Shown: positions 12,890-24,559 of the stretch, one piece after another | Layout of the letters: each line of letters begins with the position of its first letter | How positions within the stretch are numbered: the first letter of the stretch is position 1 | Assembly (NCBI RefSeq): GCF_963576615.1 | Contig: NC_088717.1 | Span: 58,640,749 to 58,704,748 of the forward strand | Length of the DNA: 64,000 nt | Direction of reading: 5' to 3' | Source: Watersipora subatra | Lineage: Eukaryota; Bryozoa; Gymnolaemata; Cheilostomatida; Watersiporidae | Notes under the pieces: model-generated | What the model was told of the DNA's origin: nothing | Database searches by the model: none | Seen by the model: only the letters and a program-made list of their open reading frames with translations | Translations under genes and position numbers: made by a program

Positions 12890-14760
12890 TTTCCAGCAGA
12901 AGATAAGAGTTAGTAATAGCGCAGTCACTTTTTTAAACAACGGAAAAGTTATTGCAAATATAAAAATCATTTTAATATCGGGCATAACAGCATTCTAATT
13001 TCATATACAGCGCTGAGTGTTCAATTTGCACACGCACACATTCGAAGCAACCAAAAGACTATCTACACCAAAAGCATAACAACGTAAGCAGCAATCTTTG
13101 TAAAATTTACTCAGTAGAGCAAACAAAGTACTGTATCATGTTAAAGTGAGCTTACCTTCAACACTGCTGTCGCTGTTCTGTATGCTGGTCACCTAAGTTA
13201 AAATGCTGTTGAGAGATGAACGGAAGTCTATTTCCCAAGAGACTTGAGAAAACGTAATATTTGCTCCTTGATTACGTAAAATAACATCTCAAATAAAGAA
13301 CCCCTATAGACGCCGGGCTTACGACGCATGAACTCAAATCAAGTCTGTAGAATAATTTGCGAAGTTTTGCAAACAGATCGATTTAGTACCCTCCAAGAGC
13401 GAACGCCTTGACCCATCCAGATTGATCAAGAGAGAAGTAAAATGATGGAAGCTTAAGCACAGACTCCCATTTAAGCAATGGAAGCTGACCTTGTTGGCAC
13501 ATAAATTAAATTTTCATGATGCTGCCTACAAAGCTAGTTTTGACAGTGTGTTAAAATCAATTTTTAAGATGTTTGACATATATAATGGGAGAAATACTTT
13601 ATTGCTTATAAGGATGGTGTATAACATGCGAATGTGTGAATAGTAATGCTAACCCCAAGGCATCAACACATGTATAACTTAATGGTCTCAATAATGTTGA
13701 TCAAAGTGGTGTAAATTGATCCTCTAGTAATGACTCTTGTAAACGGTAATAAGCAAGATGGTATGACCGATAGGCGTAACCAGAAGTAACCTGGCAAGTG
13801 ATTTTGATCATCTTACTAAAAAATGCCAAGTCAAAAACTAAGAGTGCCATCACTGCCTACTACAAATGTAGAGAACATGAGCAGCGGCTCTCATTTAAAA
13901 CTTGTTTGAAAAAAAGGATATCAAGGCCATACTAGTATACTATGACTCAGTCGAGCAGGGCAAGTCGGTATCACCACAGAAATGCTACTCAAACAACTTA
14001 CCCTCTCACTAAACTTGAAAATATTGATTAAGATGTATGAAATTTCAAAATCTAACTTACTCATCAAATGATCGCGAGGAAAACACACACAAGTATTACA
14101 CAGTAAGATCATATACGTAGTCAGCTACGCTGTAGACTAGTAGCTGGACCACCTTATTCCTATCAGCTATTATGTAACTGGTAGAAACCTCCTCATTACT
14201 CGTTAGTTGAGAACCCATTAGCAGTACACTACATCAGATCACACTCCAAAACAGACAAACTTTGATAGATACCTTAACTACCTTCAAACTTCTGCAGACT
14301 CAACCTCTTGAATGCTTCGTATGAACAAGCCAAACCACCAGTGGCTAGGCATACATGCAAATTAGCTGACTTCCAGCGATGAAACAGACATACTACGAAC
14401 TTCAAGGACCAGCTTTATCGCTAAATGTCTGCTAGCACTTGTATAAATGTGAGCTAATAAAGGTCAGTAGTACAAAATTCTCACTAAGGGTCCGCCGAAC
14501 TTGTTTATATTTGTGGAAGCTATTCGTAACTGCTCAATCACTCAGCTGGGGAAATGGCAGGTACAGAGGGAAACTATAGTACGTTGTTAACCTAATGCAG
14601 TTCTATGTAGCGTTGCATAAGCCCAGCTATTTCCTCATTCACCCTCTTTAATGATGTTATTTTGTAAGCACTACTCAAGATACAAAACAAACATGTAGAA
14701 TGATAGTGAAAACATCACTGTGCTTGATGCTGAACAAAGGAAACAAGTGGATTTTTATAG
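12890..14760. other. No supported gene; region downstream of RPL8
   Basis: Unique AT-rich sequence. One 37-nt stretch at 13156-13192 (minus) has AG and GTAAGC borders but is too short to support on its own. Nothing else is recognised. Confidence 0.5.
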
Positions 14761-14766
14761 TTTATT
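14761..14766 (-). terminator. RPL8 poly(A) signal
   Basis: TTTATT on the plus strand reads AATAAA on the minus strand, about 47 nt after the RPL8 stop codon. This is the normal position for a cleavage and polyadenylation signal of this gene. Confidence 0.7.
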
Positions 14767-14812
14767 TTGCCCACATTATATTAGAAAGATACAATTGTAA
14801 CATAATGCAAGT

Positions 14813-15081
14813 CTACTCGTCCTTAACAGCTCTTGTTCCTCTAAGACGACCAGTTCTTCTGGCAGCAATAAGTCCGACCTTTCTACCATGAGACTTATAT
14901 CGGTTGACTGTTGAGGCTTTACCGATATGCTGATGGTTACCTCCACCGTGGGGATGCTCTACAGGGTTCATGAATACACCTCTAACCTTTGGCCAGCAGT
15001 TTCTTTTCACCTTATACTTGTGATATGCTCTACCTGCCTTCAGTAGAGGCTTGTCTATTCTTCCACCTCCAGCAACGATAC
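14813..15081 (-). CDS. RPL8 exon 4 (terminal)
   Basis: The acceptor CTTTAG is at 15082-15087. The exon begins with the last two bases of a Gly codon and encodes [20 protein letters not shown] through the C-terminus [29 protein letters not shown] replaces the vertebrate STVRRGAPPGRKVG, as expected outside vertebrates. Confidence 0.95.
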
Positions 15082-18000
15082 CTAAAGTACCAATGACAGC
15101 ATTTTATTTACACGACCAGCAGTATCCGAAATTGGGCGAAATTTGAACCATTTTTAAAAACGGCTACTGAACATTTGAAAGTATGCTTATGATTGATATG
15201 CATTCAGCAGTTCAACTATTCAACAGTCTCAGACCAAGTTAATCTTTTCAACAAAATAACAATCCTTGTTACTGAGGGCCACAGATACATACACGATACC
15301 TTAAAACCATTACACATCAATGCACCAACAATAAATTTGTAATAAAAAAACTCCTCAAATAGATCATTTTGGCTGCAGACTGCAGCAACAAACTAGAAAC
15401 GAAACATAAACCGACATAATTTGAGCATTTTTAAAATTCCTAAAGTTTACAATTTTAGCACATTAGTTCTGGATTGAATTAGGTGGAAGACCAACTTGAA
15501 TGATCCACCACACTTTGCACAAATATGAACAGATGAATTATTAATATTACTAGTTTATATGCCACTTTGCAGCGCTCTAATATGTCTATGTAGACTCGAT
15601 GTTCAAGTTTACCATGTTTAATTGTTAAATTGCAAACTAACGCAGCTTACATGAAATTACCGAAATTATTGTTAATCCCTACAAATGATCAACAGAACAA
15701 AAACCATTATGACTTTGTTAGTAAACGGACTGGTAGTTACAATCACATATTTTTTATTGAAATTTGCATTAAATGAGTTGTCACATACAATTACGCAAAA
15801 ACTGAAAATGGTAACAAACCTACGTTTTCTCATTGATTTGACAGAATGCTGAGAACCTTCCACAAAAAATGTGACATTTTTTCTAAATATTCAGAAAAAA
15901 AACAGGTTACTACTCTGCAGAATTTTGTTTACATTTGTTATATTTTTGGCTGTTACATTTTGTTCAACTATTTTATTTGACTTGCTTACTATAAACCTTT
16001 GGACTACAAGCTTCTAATTTACGACTCTACATACCACTGCTGAGCAGCTCTATTTTAAAAATGCTATATACAATTTGACCCTTGCTCTTTACGATTACAA
16101 TGCTCAGCTCACAATTGCTTGGTTCAACTGAGGCCCAGGCAATTGAAAATCTTCTGCTTGCAAGTGAGCACCCTATGTAGCATGACCAATTAAAGGAGAA
16201 TCACAACTCACCAACCATAGCTCTGTTTGCACTCGGAATCAATTTTTTATTGCCACTGGGAAGCTTCACTCTACTCCTGCCGGTCTCAGGGTTGTGGGAC
16301 ACAACGATGGCGTAGTTACCGCTAGTTCTCGCAAGAGCTCCTCTGTCTCCAGTCTTCTCCTCAAGGTTACAAACCATTGTACCTTCAGGCATCTGTCCCA
16401 CAGGAAGTATGTTTCCAATCTGTAGGTTAGCTAAAGAATAATGTTGGATTTGAGGAGATGAAAACAAAACTTTTGAAATGTCCAGAGGCATAAGGTTTTA
16501 AAAATGATGTTATCAGACACTGTATTTGCGTAATTATGCAAGCCAACATAGCTAAGGTGATCCTTTAATCTTGCACATTATACTTACTAGTCACAGATAA
16601 AAACAGTAATTGACATTTTCTTGTGCGCTATAAAATAACTATTCGAGATTACAACGGTTTTAGTGACTTGATATTAAAGTCAAATATTGTAAGCCTAAGA
16701 CAAAAAATATAAAATAATGCAATGAGAAGAACCGGACCAGAGAAATCTTGGTGAGATGTGATAGCCGCGCAGAATGCAGTTTGACCTTAGGTTTTATGAG
16801 TGATTAAGGGTTGACTTGCAACAAAATTCACATTACAGTTCTTTGGTATCAAAAGATTCACCATGTCTTACTGTGCTGCGTCGTAGGTGCAAATTATGTG
16901 GAAATATGATTACAAGCTTTTACAGGCTATAAAACGAACAGTTAATCCCGTTATGTCGATGACGGACATAGAGCCAAAAGCTCAATATAAAACTTCTCAT
17001 AGCACTAGTTTATTACAAATACTGTGGGCTCTATCTAAAAGCATGTATATAGATACTCGCTACATCAGTCTCATTTCAGCCTGGTCTAATCATCTAGTCG
17101 CAATCTGATCATGCGACTCATACTTCATTGTACTGCATTGTTCGACTATCACAGGTGACCAACAGGCTTGTCATGATTATTATAGAATGGTATACACTCC
17201 TTCGATCTAAGATTAAAAAGTAAACAAACTTCTACCGTAGGTTTTGAGATACCAATTATCAAAGTGACAGCATTACAATGATGATGAAATGGACACCTAA
17301 AGACAATAGCTATGGTTTTATTGACCACGCGAAGTATTTTTGTGAAAGTATTTCGCCGAATAAGGTTGCATGAAAGAGTAAAGAGAAGCCATCGTGATCA
17401 GGGATGTCCCATTTGAGTCGTTTTGAAAAGGGATTCCAATCTACCCGTTTACATGATGGCTGTGATTAACTGTTAGTTTTTGAGCCTTTACCCTTTCAGG
17501 TCTGCTAGTCTGTTAGGTAACCATTGTTAGGCAGGCATTCCTGAGCAACAATCAAGCAAATTACCAATTTTCACTAAATGTGTAACTTCTCATAGGACTC
17601 AATTTTGTTACAATACATGCTATAATTTTTGAGAAGCTTATAAAATTTCCGGTCTGAAAGTATTTTCTGCCTCTGAAATTTGAGCTGTGTCTATTTTTCA
17701 TCAATTCAAAATTGTATGAACATGGCATAATAGAAAATTTGTCGCCATTAATAAACTACACTAATTTGCACAATGAAGCTTCATGAGATTATGCTTTACT
17801 CCAAGTTGTCATGGGAACATATGAAAGTATTCCATCCTGTTAATAGGTCAGAATGTCTTTGTTTGAACAAGCCGATAAAAATTCTGGTTCTCATTGGCTA
17901 CTCTATGGAAAATTCCATTCTGGTACATGCATCGTTGATGAGTCCTAATACAGACTCTAAGACCTATTATTAGTGTAACAATGGGGAGTCCTAATACAGA

Positions 18001-21000
18001 CTTAAGGATATGAAAGGGTTAAGCGCTTGTAATCACATTTCCACATATTTTGCACCTACGACACAGCAGAGTAAAACACGGTGAATCTTATGATACCATG
18101 TAACTGTAATGCGACTTTTATTGCAAGTCAACCTTAAACGTTAGTGTGAAATGGCATCACTCTACTTTAAAGAAATATGTAGACAAATTGTATCCTTAGT
18201 GCATTCAGATCGTATACACATCCTTGTGCTAACTACGAGTCACTTTCAATAATGTACATCAGACGTGGTAATTGCTCTTATGACAGCCCATGAAAAAGGC
18301 AAACCATTTGGAGCATGAATTGAATGCATTTGTTACAAAGCAAGCAAAATCTGTTATCGTAGGCTACAAACACTGATAACTTCCCTGCCAGATAGATCGT
18401 CATACTTTCAACTGCAGATTAAATTCAGTTTTTATGAACTTTACAAGCTCAATTTCATTGTATTGAATATCAAACAGGAAGCGGCTCAAACCAACTTAAA
18501 AATTGATTAAAGGATAAATCTACAAAATGCTAATGCACCACCAAGTCTGGTATACTGTATACTGGTATACTGTAAATTTAACAAATGTAATAAAAACGAC
18601 AATAAGTGTTTCTTACATAATTGCTAATACAATTCAATATAAACTATCAACTGTTTAAACAAATTATCTTCGTGGTTACACCTGCTATGACCAATAATCA
18701 CATAAGAAAAACCAGTGATGGACCAAAGCAAAGGCAAAAGCAGGCCTTAGGCTAAACACAAATGAATTAAATCAATTCTTTCAAGATCTATGATGCAAAA
18801 GAGTGGAGGAACTGAATTGTTAATTTCTTGATGAGAATTGAATCATTTTTAAAGGCATAAAACCATCTCTGGGAAAACAATAATGATACGCAAATGTCTT
18901 GGGGGTAAACGATACCTTTCCCTACCATATTATTTCTGAGCTAACAAAAATTTAAAAACCCAACTCACCCTTAATGTTCCCGATTGTGTAAATATACAAT
19001 TCAATTGTATTTTTGACTACAGGAGCAATTTTAGCCAAAACTGAGTGAACTAAATGGGAATCCATACATACTATCTAGGTTATCTAAGCTAGTAATGCCA
19101 TTCTCTAGCTTTCAAATAATATTCTACATGTGAATGAAAAACCATGTCTCAAACCTTTTCAAACTTTTTTGGTTGGCTTGCAACAACATTCACATTACAG
19201 TTATTTGGTATCAATAGGTTCACTACGTTTTACTCTGCTGTGTTGTAGGTTCAAAAGATGTCGAAACGTGATTACAAGCTCTTAGAAATCAAAAATCAGT
19301 TAATCGCAGCTATCACGAAAACGCCATAGGTTGGAATCCCTCTCAAAACGGCTCATATAAGTTTTAGCTGTACACAATATGCTTCGGTTTACACTTCAAT
19401 GCAATCTCATTCATCGAAAGATATTCACAAATATACTTCACGCATCCAATAAAAAAACCATGTCTATTGTCCTTATGCGTCATTTCATTATCATTGTAAT
19501 GTTGTCTTTTTGCACACTGATATCTTAAAACCTAGTCTAAAAATTAGTTTGATTTTTTAACCTCTGATAACCATGAGGAGCCTGTTGGTCACCTGTTATG
19601 GTGGAAAAATGCTGCAAAAATTGTTCGCACCATTTAGTAGTAAATATGGGTCACATGATCAGATTATAACTAGCTGATTAGACCAAACTGAAACGAAACT
19701 GTGAAGTAGCGAGCATCTATATTTGATAACGGCTTTCCGGTAGAACCAGAAGTGTTTGTCATGAACCAGTGCTACGAGGCATTTTATATTGAGCCTTTCA
19801 TCGCTAAAACAACAACCACGCCAAGTTGAGTATGTCATCAAAATAAAGGGATTTCAACAAACGACCATTTTTTTAACTATTCGTTTTTGAGCTGTTAGGA
19901 GCTTGTAATCCTGTTTCCAACTAATTTGAACCTACATCAGAGTAAAACAAGGTGAACCTTTCGATGCCAAATAACTGTAATGTAAATTTTGTTGAGAGTC
20001 AACCTTCAAAGGTTTACCTGCAACAAAATTCACATTACAGTTATTTGGTATCAAAAGATTCACCATGTCTTACTCTGCTGTGTTGTAGGTGCAAAATATG
20101 ATTATAAGCTCTTAAAAGCTCAAAAACGAACAGTTAATCGCCGCCGTCACAAACTCATCGCAGATTAGAATCTCTTTCCAAAATGGCTTAAATGGGACGT
20201 AGATGAATGAGAGGGCTTCTGTTTTCACATTCATGCAACCTCAATCGTAGAAATATTTTCAAATATACTTCACGCGTTCAATAACACCATGTCTATTGTT
20301 CTTAGACATCTATTTTATCGTCATTGCAATGCTGTCACTTTCAGCACTGATATCTTATAACCTACCATGAAAATAAGTTATTTTTAAAATTGGCTCGAAG
20401 GAGTGCATATTACCCTCTAATAAACATGGCAAGCCTGTTGGTCACTTGTGATAATCGAAAAATGCTACAGAAATTATTCGCGCTGTTTGGCAGGAAGTAT
20501 GGGTCACTTGATCAGATTACGACTAGACGATTAGAGCAAGCCGAAACAAAACTGTTACCTGGAGGGCATCTATATTTGATACGGGGTCTTTGGTAAAACC
20601 CAAGTGTTTGTCATAAACTAGTGCTACGATAAGTTTTATATTGAGCCTTTTATTGGCCTTTCAATTCACGTGAGAACATCACGTGTCAAAACAATAACCA
20701 AATAGAATGACTATGTCAGAGAAATAAACTGATTCCAATCTATGGCGGTTTCGTGATGGCGGCGATTAACTGTTCGTTTTGGATCTTTTAAGAGCTTGTA
20801 ATCACATTTCCACATATTTTGCACCTACAACACAGCAGAGTAAGACATGGTGAATCTTTTGATACCAAATAACTAATGTGAATTTTGTTAATTTAATTCT
20901 ATGCATAAAATTTTATGCAATTTATAGCGTGAGATCATTGCTTTAAAATTTTTCAACTTTCAATTTTGAAAAGATCAAAATGTAAACGAGCTAAACGAAT

Positions 21001-24000
21001 AACTGCTAGTGAAATTTTTGAACATTGTGCCTATGATATATCTGATTCTCAACATGACGGGTAACCAATTGAGAATACTAACTCCACTTACCATTTTTTT
21101 TACCTTGCCCGAATAACACAATGGTAAAAATATGGTTACCAGATATATCTGATAACCACATTTTATAAATTCGAGAGCGCGGGGGGGGGGGGGGGGGGGG
21201 TAAACATTTTTGTTGAACTGCAACAACAATAGCGTTTTTCTGCAGATGTTTTCGTTTAACTAAAAAAACTTGACGTGTCAAATACAGAGATTCTTACGCA
21301 TAATTTCCTACTGATCATAGTGAAAAACCTTAGATCAGAGCTACGCGATAAAAATCTCTAACTTACACATTAAAAATACTGAGTTGAGTGTACAAACAAA
21401 AACTTTTTGAAGCATAATTTGATTCCATCAGAACAAGCATGAACATTCCACAGAAAAAGAGTCAAGTTTGATGCAAGGTTGGCAAAAACAACATATCAGT
21501 GATATATATTATACTAACCCTGGTTTGATGTATCAAGTATCCTAACAACTAAAAAGTGAATTTTTATTGTTTAGGACCCGAGCGGATTGCCAATGCGAAA
21601 CGAAAGAGTGAAGAACTTGGATCAATATTACGGATGAAATCATTTGAGTACATAGATTTTGTTAATTTAGACCTTTAGCTAATCTTCCTTTAGTTATCTT
21701 ACTAAAACACCTATACAATTGGACACTCACGAAATTTCCGTTAAAAGTCAAGCACAACATGAGTGAAGGCGGTTACAAATAACTCCATACACAGCTTTTA
21801 ATTATACACAAACTGACACTTAGTTACCTTATGTCAAAAGACCCCACTGAAGTAACCGCGTACCATTGTGTTATTCGGGGAAGGTAAAGAAATTATCATA
21901 AGTGGAGTTAGTATTCTCAATTTGGTTACCCATCATATTAGGAATCCAAAATCATTCATAATCTAATCATCACAATGTTTATGTGCAAATGAAATACCCT
22001 AGGACACTTATGTATTCACAGCATCTAACTTTCGCGTTTTCGCGGTGTCATCCTCTCGCGAAAGTTTCATGTGCGAAACTAAACTATCATAACAAACGAG
22101 TGAAAAAGCGAAACTAAATAGCTTTGTTCACTGATACTGTAGAATGGAATTTTATAACGACATTTATTTTAACGACCACTATAGCATCGTTAAAATATAA
22201 ACCAACAAAATAATTTGACTATCAAAATTTATTATGTTATTATTTTGCAATTAATTATGATTATTTTCCCATTAAGAATGATTTATAATGATAGGAATTT
22301 GATGTCAATGCACACGAATTAGTAGATTATCGTTTGCTGGGGACATCAATCAATGCAGTGAGCACCGTGTGTTGAAAGAAAATAAGACACATGCACTGAC
22401 ACTCGCAGTACTACACAAGCAGCATGGCTCTGGAAAGGTTTGGATTCACCACTGACACCTCTTCAATAACTTGTAATTTTTTGAGATTTGTTTTGTTTTA
22501 AGTGATGTGACTGACGAGACGTTTTTAAATTAAAATAGGCAAAACATGACCGCAGTTAAAACGCTCAGAAAAAGACATCTTTTTCTTTTGAGCGTTTTAA
22601 CAAAGATCAATTTTGCGGATTTTATTTCAAGTTCATTCGGAGGCTTTTACGTTTTCGATGGGACATGGCCAAGCGGGTGTTTGATGAAACTTAATCTTCT
22701 GCAAACCTTTATAAAAGTCGTTAACAAAAATATTTTGCCTCTGATGATGATAATAATGATGCCTAAGAACTACTAGAAGTTGATGTTTGTCTCTATGGCT
22801 TGGAATGAAGTGATATTCCACAGCGATAAAAACCGTGTCCATGGCCGTTGGGCAAATAACTTTTCGAATAAATGATGTTGAGGTCGAGTTATCTGAAGGA
22901 ATTTATCATTGCGTTGGAACTGACCAAACAAATCCGTTTGAGTTGACCTTGTGTTTGAGATGAAATGTTACAATTTTATCTGAGGGCGAGTTATCCGAGT
23001 TGGACTGCACTTACCGTAAAAAATTCCCAAAAAGTTGGGGCGGCTCAGCCGGCCAGCTAGCTGCCCCAGTGAAAACGGGCCTGTTGATAGTCCAAGAAAC
23101 AAATGGCAGCAAGCGATCAAATTGCATTATCGACCTTGCCCACACCATTCTACCTGCGGTTCATAATTACAAACTAGTCGCAAATTGAAAAAATTTTTTA
23201 TCGGTGAACTGAACCTGAGGAATCTAATTATGTTTGTTCCACTGCATTTATTTTCACATCACTATATTTTCGCACTCATCAGAGCTGCGAAGTTAAGTTG
23301 CTCCGAAATTTTAGTCTGCGAGCTACTCACGAAACTAAATACTAGCGAAATATGTGTCCTAGGGTATTGTAACTCTTCCAGCCAAAGTGTCAATTCAGGT
23401 ATTCTATCAGCTATGTTACTAGAATTTGAGTTTTATAGCCAAATAACAATTTTATATTGTTTAGTTGAGCGAAATAGCAAACAATTTACTGATTAAAATG
23501 ACTAAAAAGAACTTGTGTAGACTGTTATAATCTCCATAAATTCTATGAAACTGAACTTTTCCCTACATCAAAGATTGCACTCACAAGTATATTGGTTTAT
23601 TTTCAGTAAGTTACAAAAACAACTTATTTTTTACGTTGAACTGTACAAAAAATGGAGATTTGACAGAAATAGGTTCACAAGCTCTATCTGTATATTGTAA
23701 CAATGAGCATCATATTTTTCAATTAACTAAGAATATAACAAGAATACAATTACATATTTTTGTTTCCTTCTAGTTTTAAGCTTGCGTAAACCCACCTTTT
23801 TTACCACAGTAAAGAAATTGTCCTGTGTACATTCCTTCTGCAGCTATAAAAAGCTCAGACCTTTTCTTGTACTTGTAAGGATCTCTGAATATAACTTTGG
23901 CCAATGGTGCTCCTCTGCCTGGATCGTGAATGATGTAATAGGTAACGCAAGTAGAACTATCAAGTGTACTAGGTAACATGTGTACAAATAAAAAACGATA

Positions 24001-24558
24001 ATAATTTATAGAGCGGTGTATTTATCTATCTATCTCGATAAAATATCTCTTGTGGCCCGATAAGCCTTTAGAGATAAGATGCGACTATAACGATAAAAGA
24101 CATCAGATATTCTTGTAAAATCGAGAGTTAAATAAAATCTGCTATTGAGCTTCCATATATATATCAAAACTTCATGACTCGGTTAAAAAATGAGAACTTC
24201 ATGGCATCTGTATTAATAGTGTGCCTAATATTAGACCCACGAGTGTATAAATTGTAAGCAGCCATCGTATTCACTATGCTATTGAGCATGTGAACATAGC
24301 AAGACTAATCACGTAATCAGTTTGATATTGCACATTTATTTACCAGTTACAGTAATGAACGGTAACAGATATTTCCACGTGCTAATAATAATCCTCCTCG
24401 TACTACCAAAACCAACTAACCTTCACGACTCCTTTTAGATAGCCATGTCTCTCAGCATAATCCAAAGCTCGCAACTTGGCAGGGCCTTTACGGGTTCTAG
24501 TTCTGGCTTTGAAGATACTACCAGACCCTTTTCGTTGGGCTCTGATTACACGGCCCAT
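14813..24558 (-). CDS. 60S ribosomal protein L8 (uL2), four coding exons
   Basis: uL2 binds 23S/28S-type rRNA at the peptidyl-transferase centre of the large subunit. The conserved animal sequence can be followed through four exons: 24421-24558 ([11 protein letters not shown] to GYLKGVVK), about 23796-23934 ([14 protein letters not shown] to QFLYCGKK), 16212-16430 ([18 protein letters not shown] to SANRAMVG) and 14813-15081 ([16 protein letters not shown] to TRAVKDE, stop TAG). The catalytically important loop [18 protein letters not shown] is intact. Summed exons give about 254-255 residues against 257 usual. Donors and acceptors are in phase except at intron 1, where no in-frame AG precedes IIHDPG. 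Intron 2 is 7.4 kb and full of transposons. The identity is certain; whether this copy is fully functional depends on the intron 1 problem. Confidence 0.95.
16212..16430 (-). CDS. RPL8 exon 3
   Basis: 219 nt bounded by acceptor TTCTTTAG and donor G/GTGAGT. Encodes [20 protein letters not shown] to [12 protein letters not shown]. It starts and ends inside codons that match the neighbouring exons. Confidence 0.95.
16808..18133. mobile_element. TTAA-target long-TIR element, copy I
   Basis: Flanked by TTAA (16804-16807 and 18134-18137). The ends GGGTTGACTTGCAAC and GTTGACTTGCAATAAAAG (read from the right) are inverted. The similarity of the arms goes inward through a CACATTACAGTT.TTTGGTATC motif and a GATTACAAGCT motif. 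There is no transposase. A second element (17491-18018) is nested inside. The TTAA duplication fits the piggyBac or Kolobok superfamilies; the AGG/GGG terminus leans towards Kolobok, which is inference. Confidence 0.8.
17491..18018. mobile_element. piggyBac-like MITE nested in copy I
   Basis: The ends are CCCTTTCA and TGAAAGGG, flanked by TTTA on the left and TTAA on the right. In the sister copies the interrupted text reads TTTTGAGCTTTTAAGAGCTTG, so this ~528-bp segment is an insertion. CCCTTT ends with TTAA targets are typical of piggyBac MITEs. No coding capacity. Confidence 0.6.
18138..19170. other. RPL8 intron 2, no further feature seen
   Basis: AT-rich intronic sequence between two long-TIR elements. 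No exon is recognised. Confidence 0.5.
19171..20005. mobile_element. TTAA-target long-TIR element, copy II
   Basis: Starts GGTTGGCTTGCAACAACATT and ends GAGAGTCAACCT. The inner arms share CACATTACAGTTATTTGG and the ATTACAAGCTCTTA motif with copies I, III and IV. Its right end is separated from copy III by only four bases (TCAA), a decayed shared TTAA. Confidence 0.75.
20010..20891. mobile_element. TTAA-target long-TIR element, copy III (right end truncated)
   Basis: Starts AGGTTTACCTGCAACAAAAT directly next to copy II. The right arm stops at ATGTGAATTTTGTTA, lacking the terminal GCAAGTCAACCT. Confidence 0.75.
21055..21945. mobile_element. Foldback MITE, non-autonomous
   Basis: The left arm (21055-21125: GGGTAACCAATTGAGAATAC, TAACTCCACTTACC, GAATAACACAATGGT) is inverted at 21855-21945 (ACCATTGTGTTATTCGGGGA, AAGTGGAGTTAGTATTCTCA, ATTTGGTTACCC). 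The ~730-bp interior has no recognisable coding. It includes a run of about 20 G at 21181-21200. The target duplication is not clear. Confidence 0.65.
21997..23364. mobile_element. Element with CCCTAGGACAC termini and TA target
   Basis: The left end CCCTAGGACACTTATG (21997) and right end CATATGTGTCCTAGGG-like (to 23364) are inverted and flanked by TA on both sides. The interior holds degenerate CGCGAAA and AGCGAAACTAAA motifs near both ends. Superfamily Tc1/mariner-type by the TA target; no transposase seen. Confidence 0.6.
23796..23934 (-). CDS. RPL8 exon 2 (upstream border uncertain)
   Basis: Donor G/GTGGGT at 23795. Encodes [40 protein letters not shown] and LYCGKK. The upstream border is set by homology only. 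Family members have one residue (usually Asp) between the exon 1 Lys and IIHDPG, but here the sequence before ATC is CCTATTAC with no AG. The nearest AGs (after 23952 and 23964 in plus coordinates) are out of phase with exon 1. Confidence 0.8.
24421..24558 (-). CDS. RPL8 exon 1 coding part
   Basis: ATG at 24556-24558 in context CCAAAATGGG. Encodes [40 protein letters not shown] and LKGVVK (46 codons). The donor is AAG/GTTAGT, phase 0. A possible 5'-UTR splice acceptor (TTGTAG) lies about 25 nt upstream. Confidence 0.92.
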
Positions 24559-24559
24559 T

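Noticed and set aside
13156..13192. A 37-nt minus-strand stretch with AG and GTAAGC borders
   Set aside because: Too short and without neighbouring exons or homology, so chance cannot be excluded.
21181..21200. A run of about 20 G as a possible functional G-quadruplex
   Set aside because: A plain homopolymer inside a MITE. It may be partly a sequencing-length uncertainty, and nothing ties it to a promoter.
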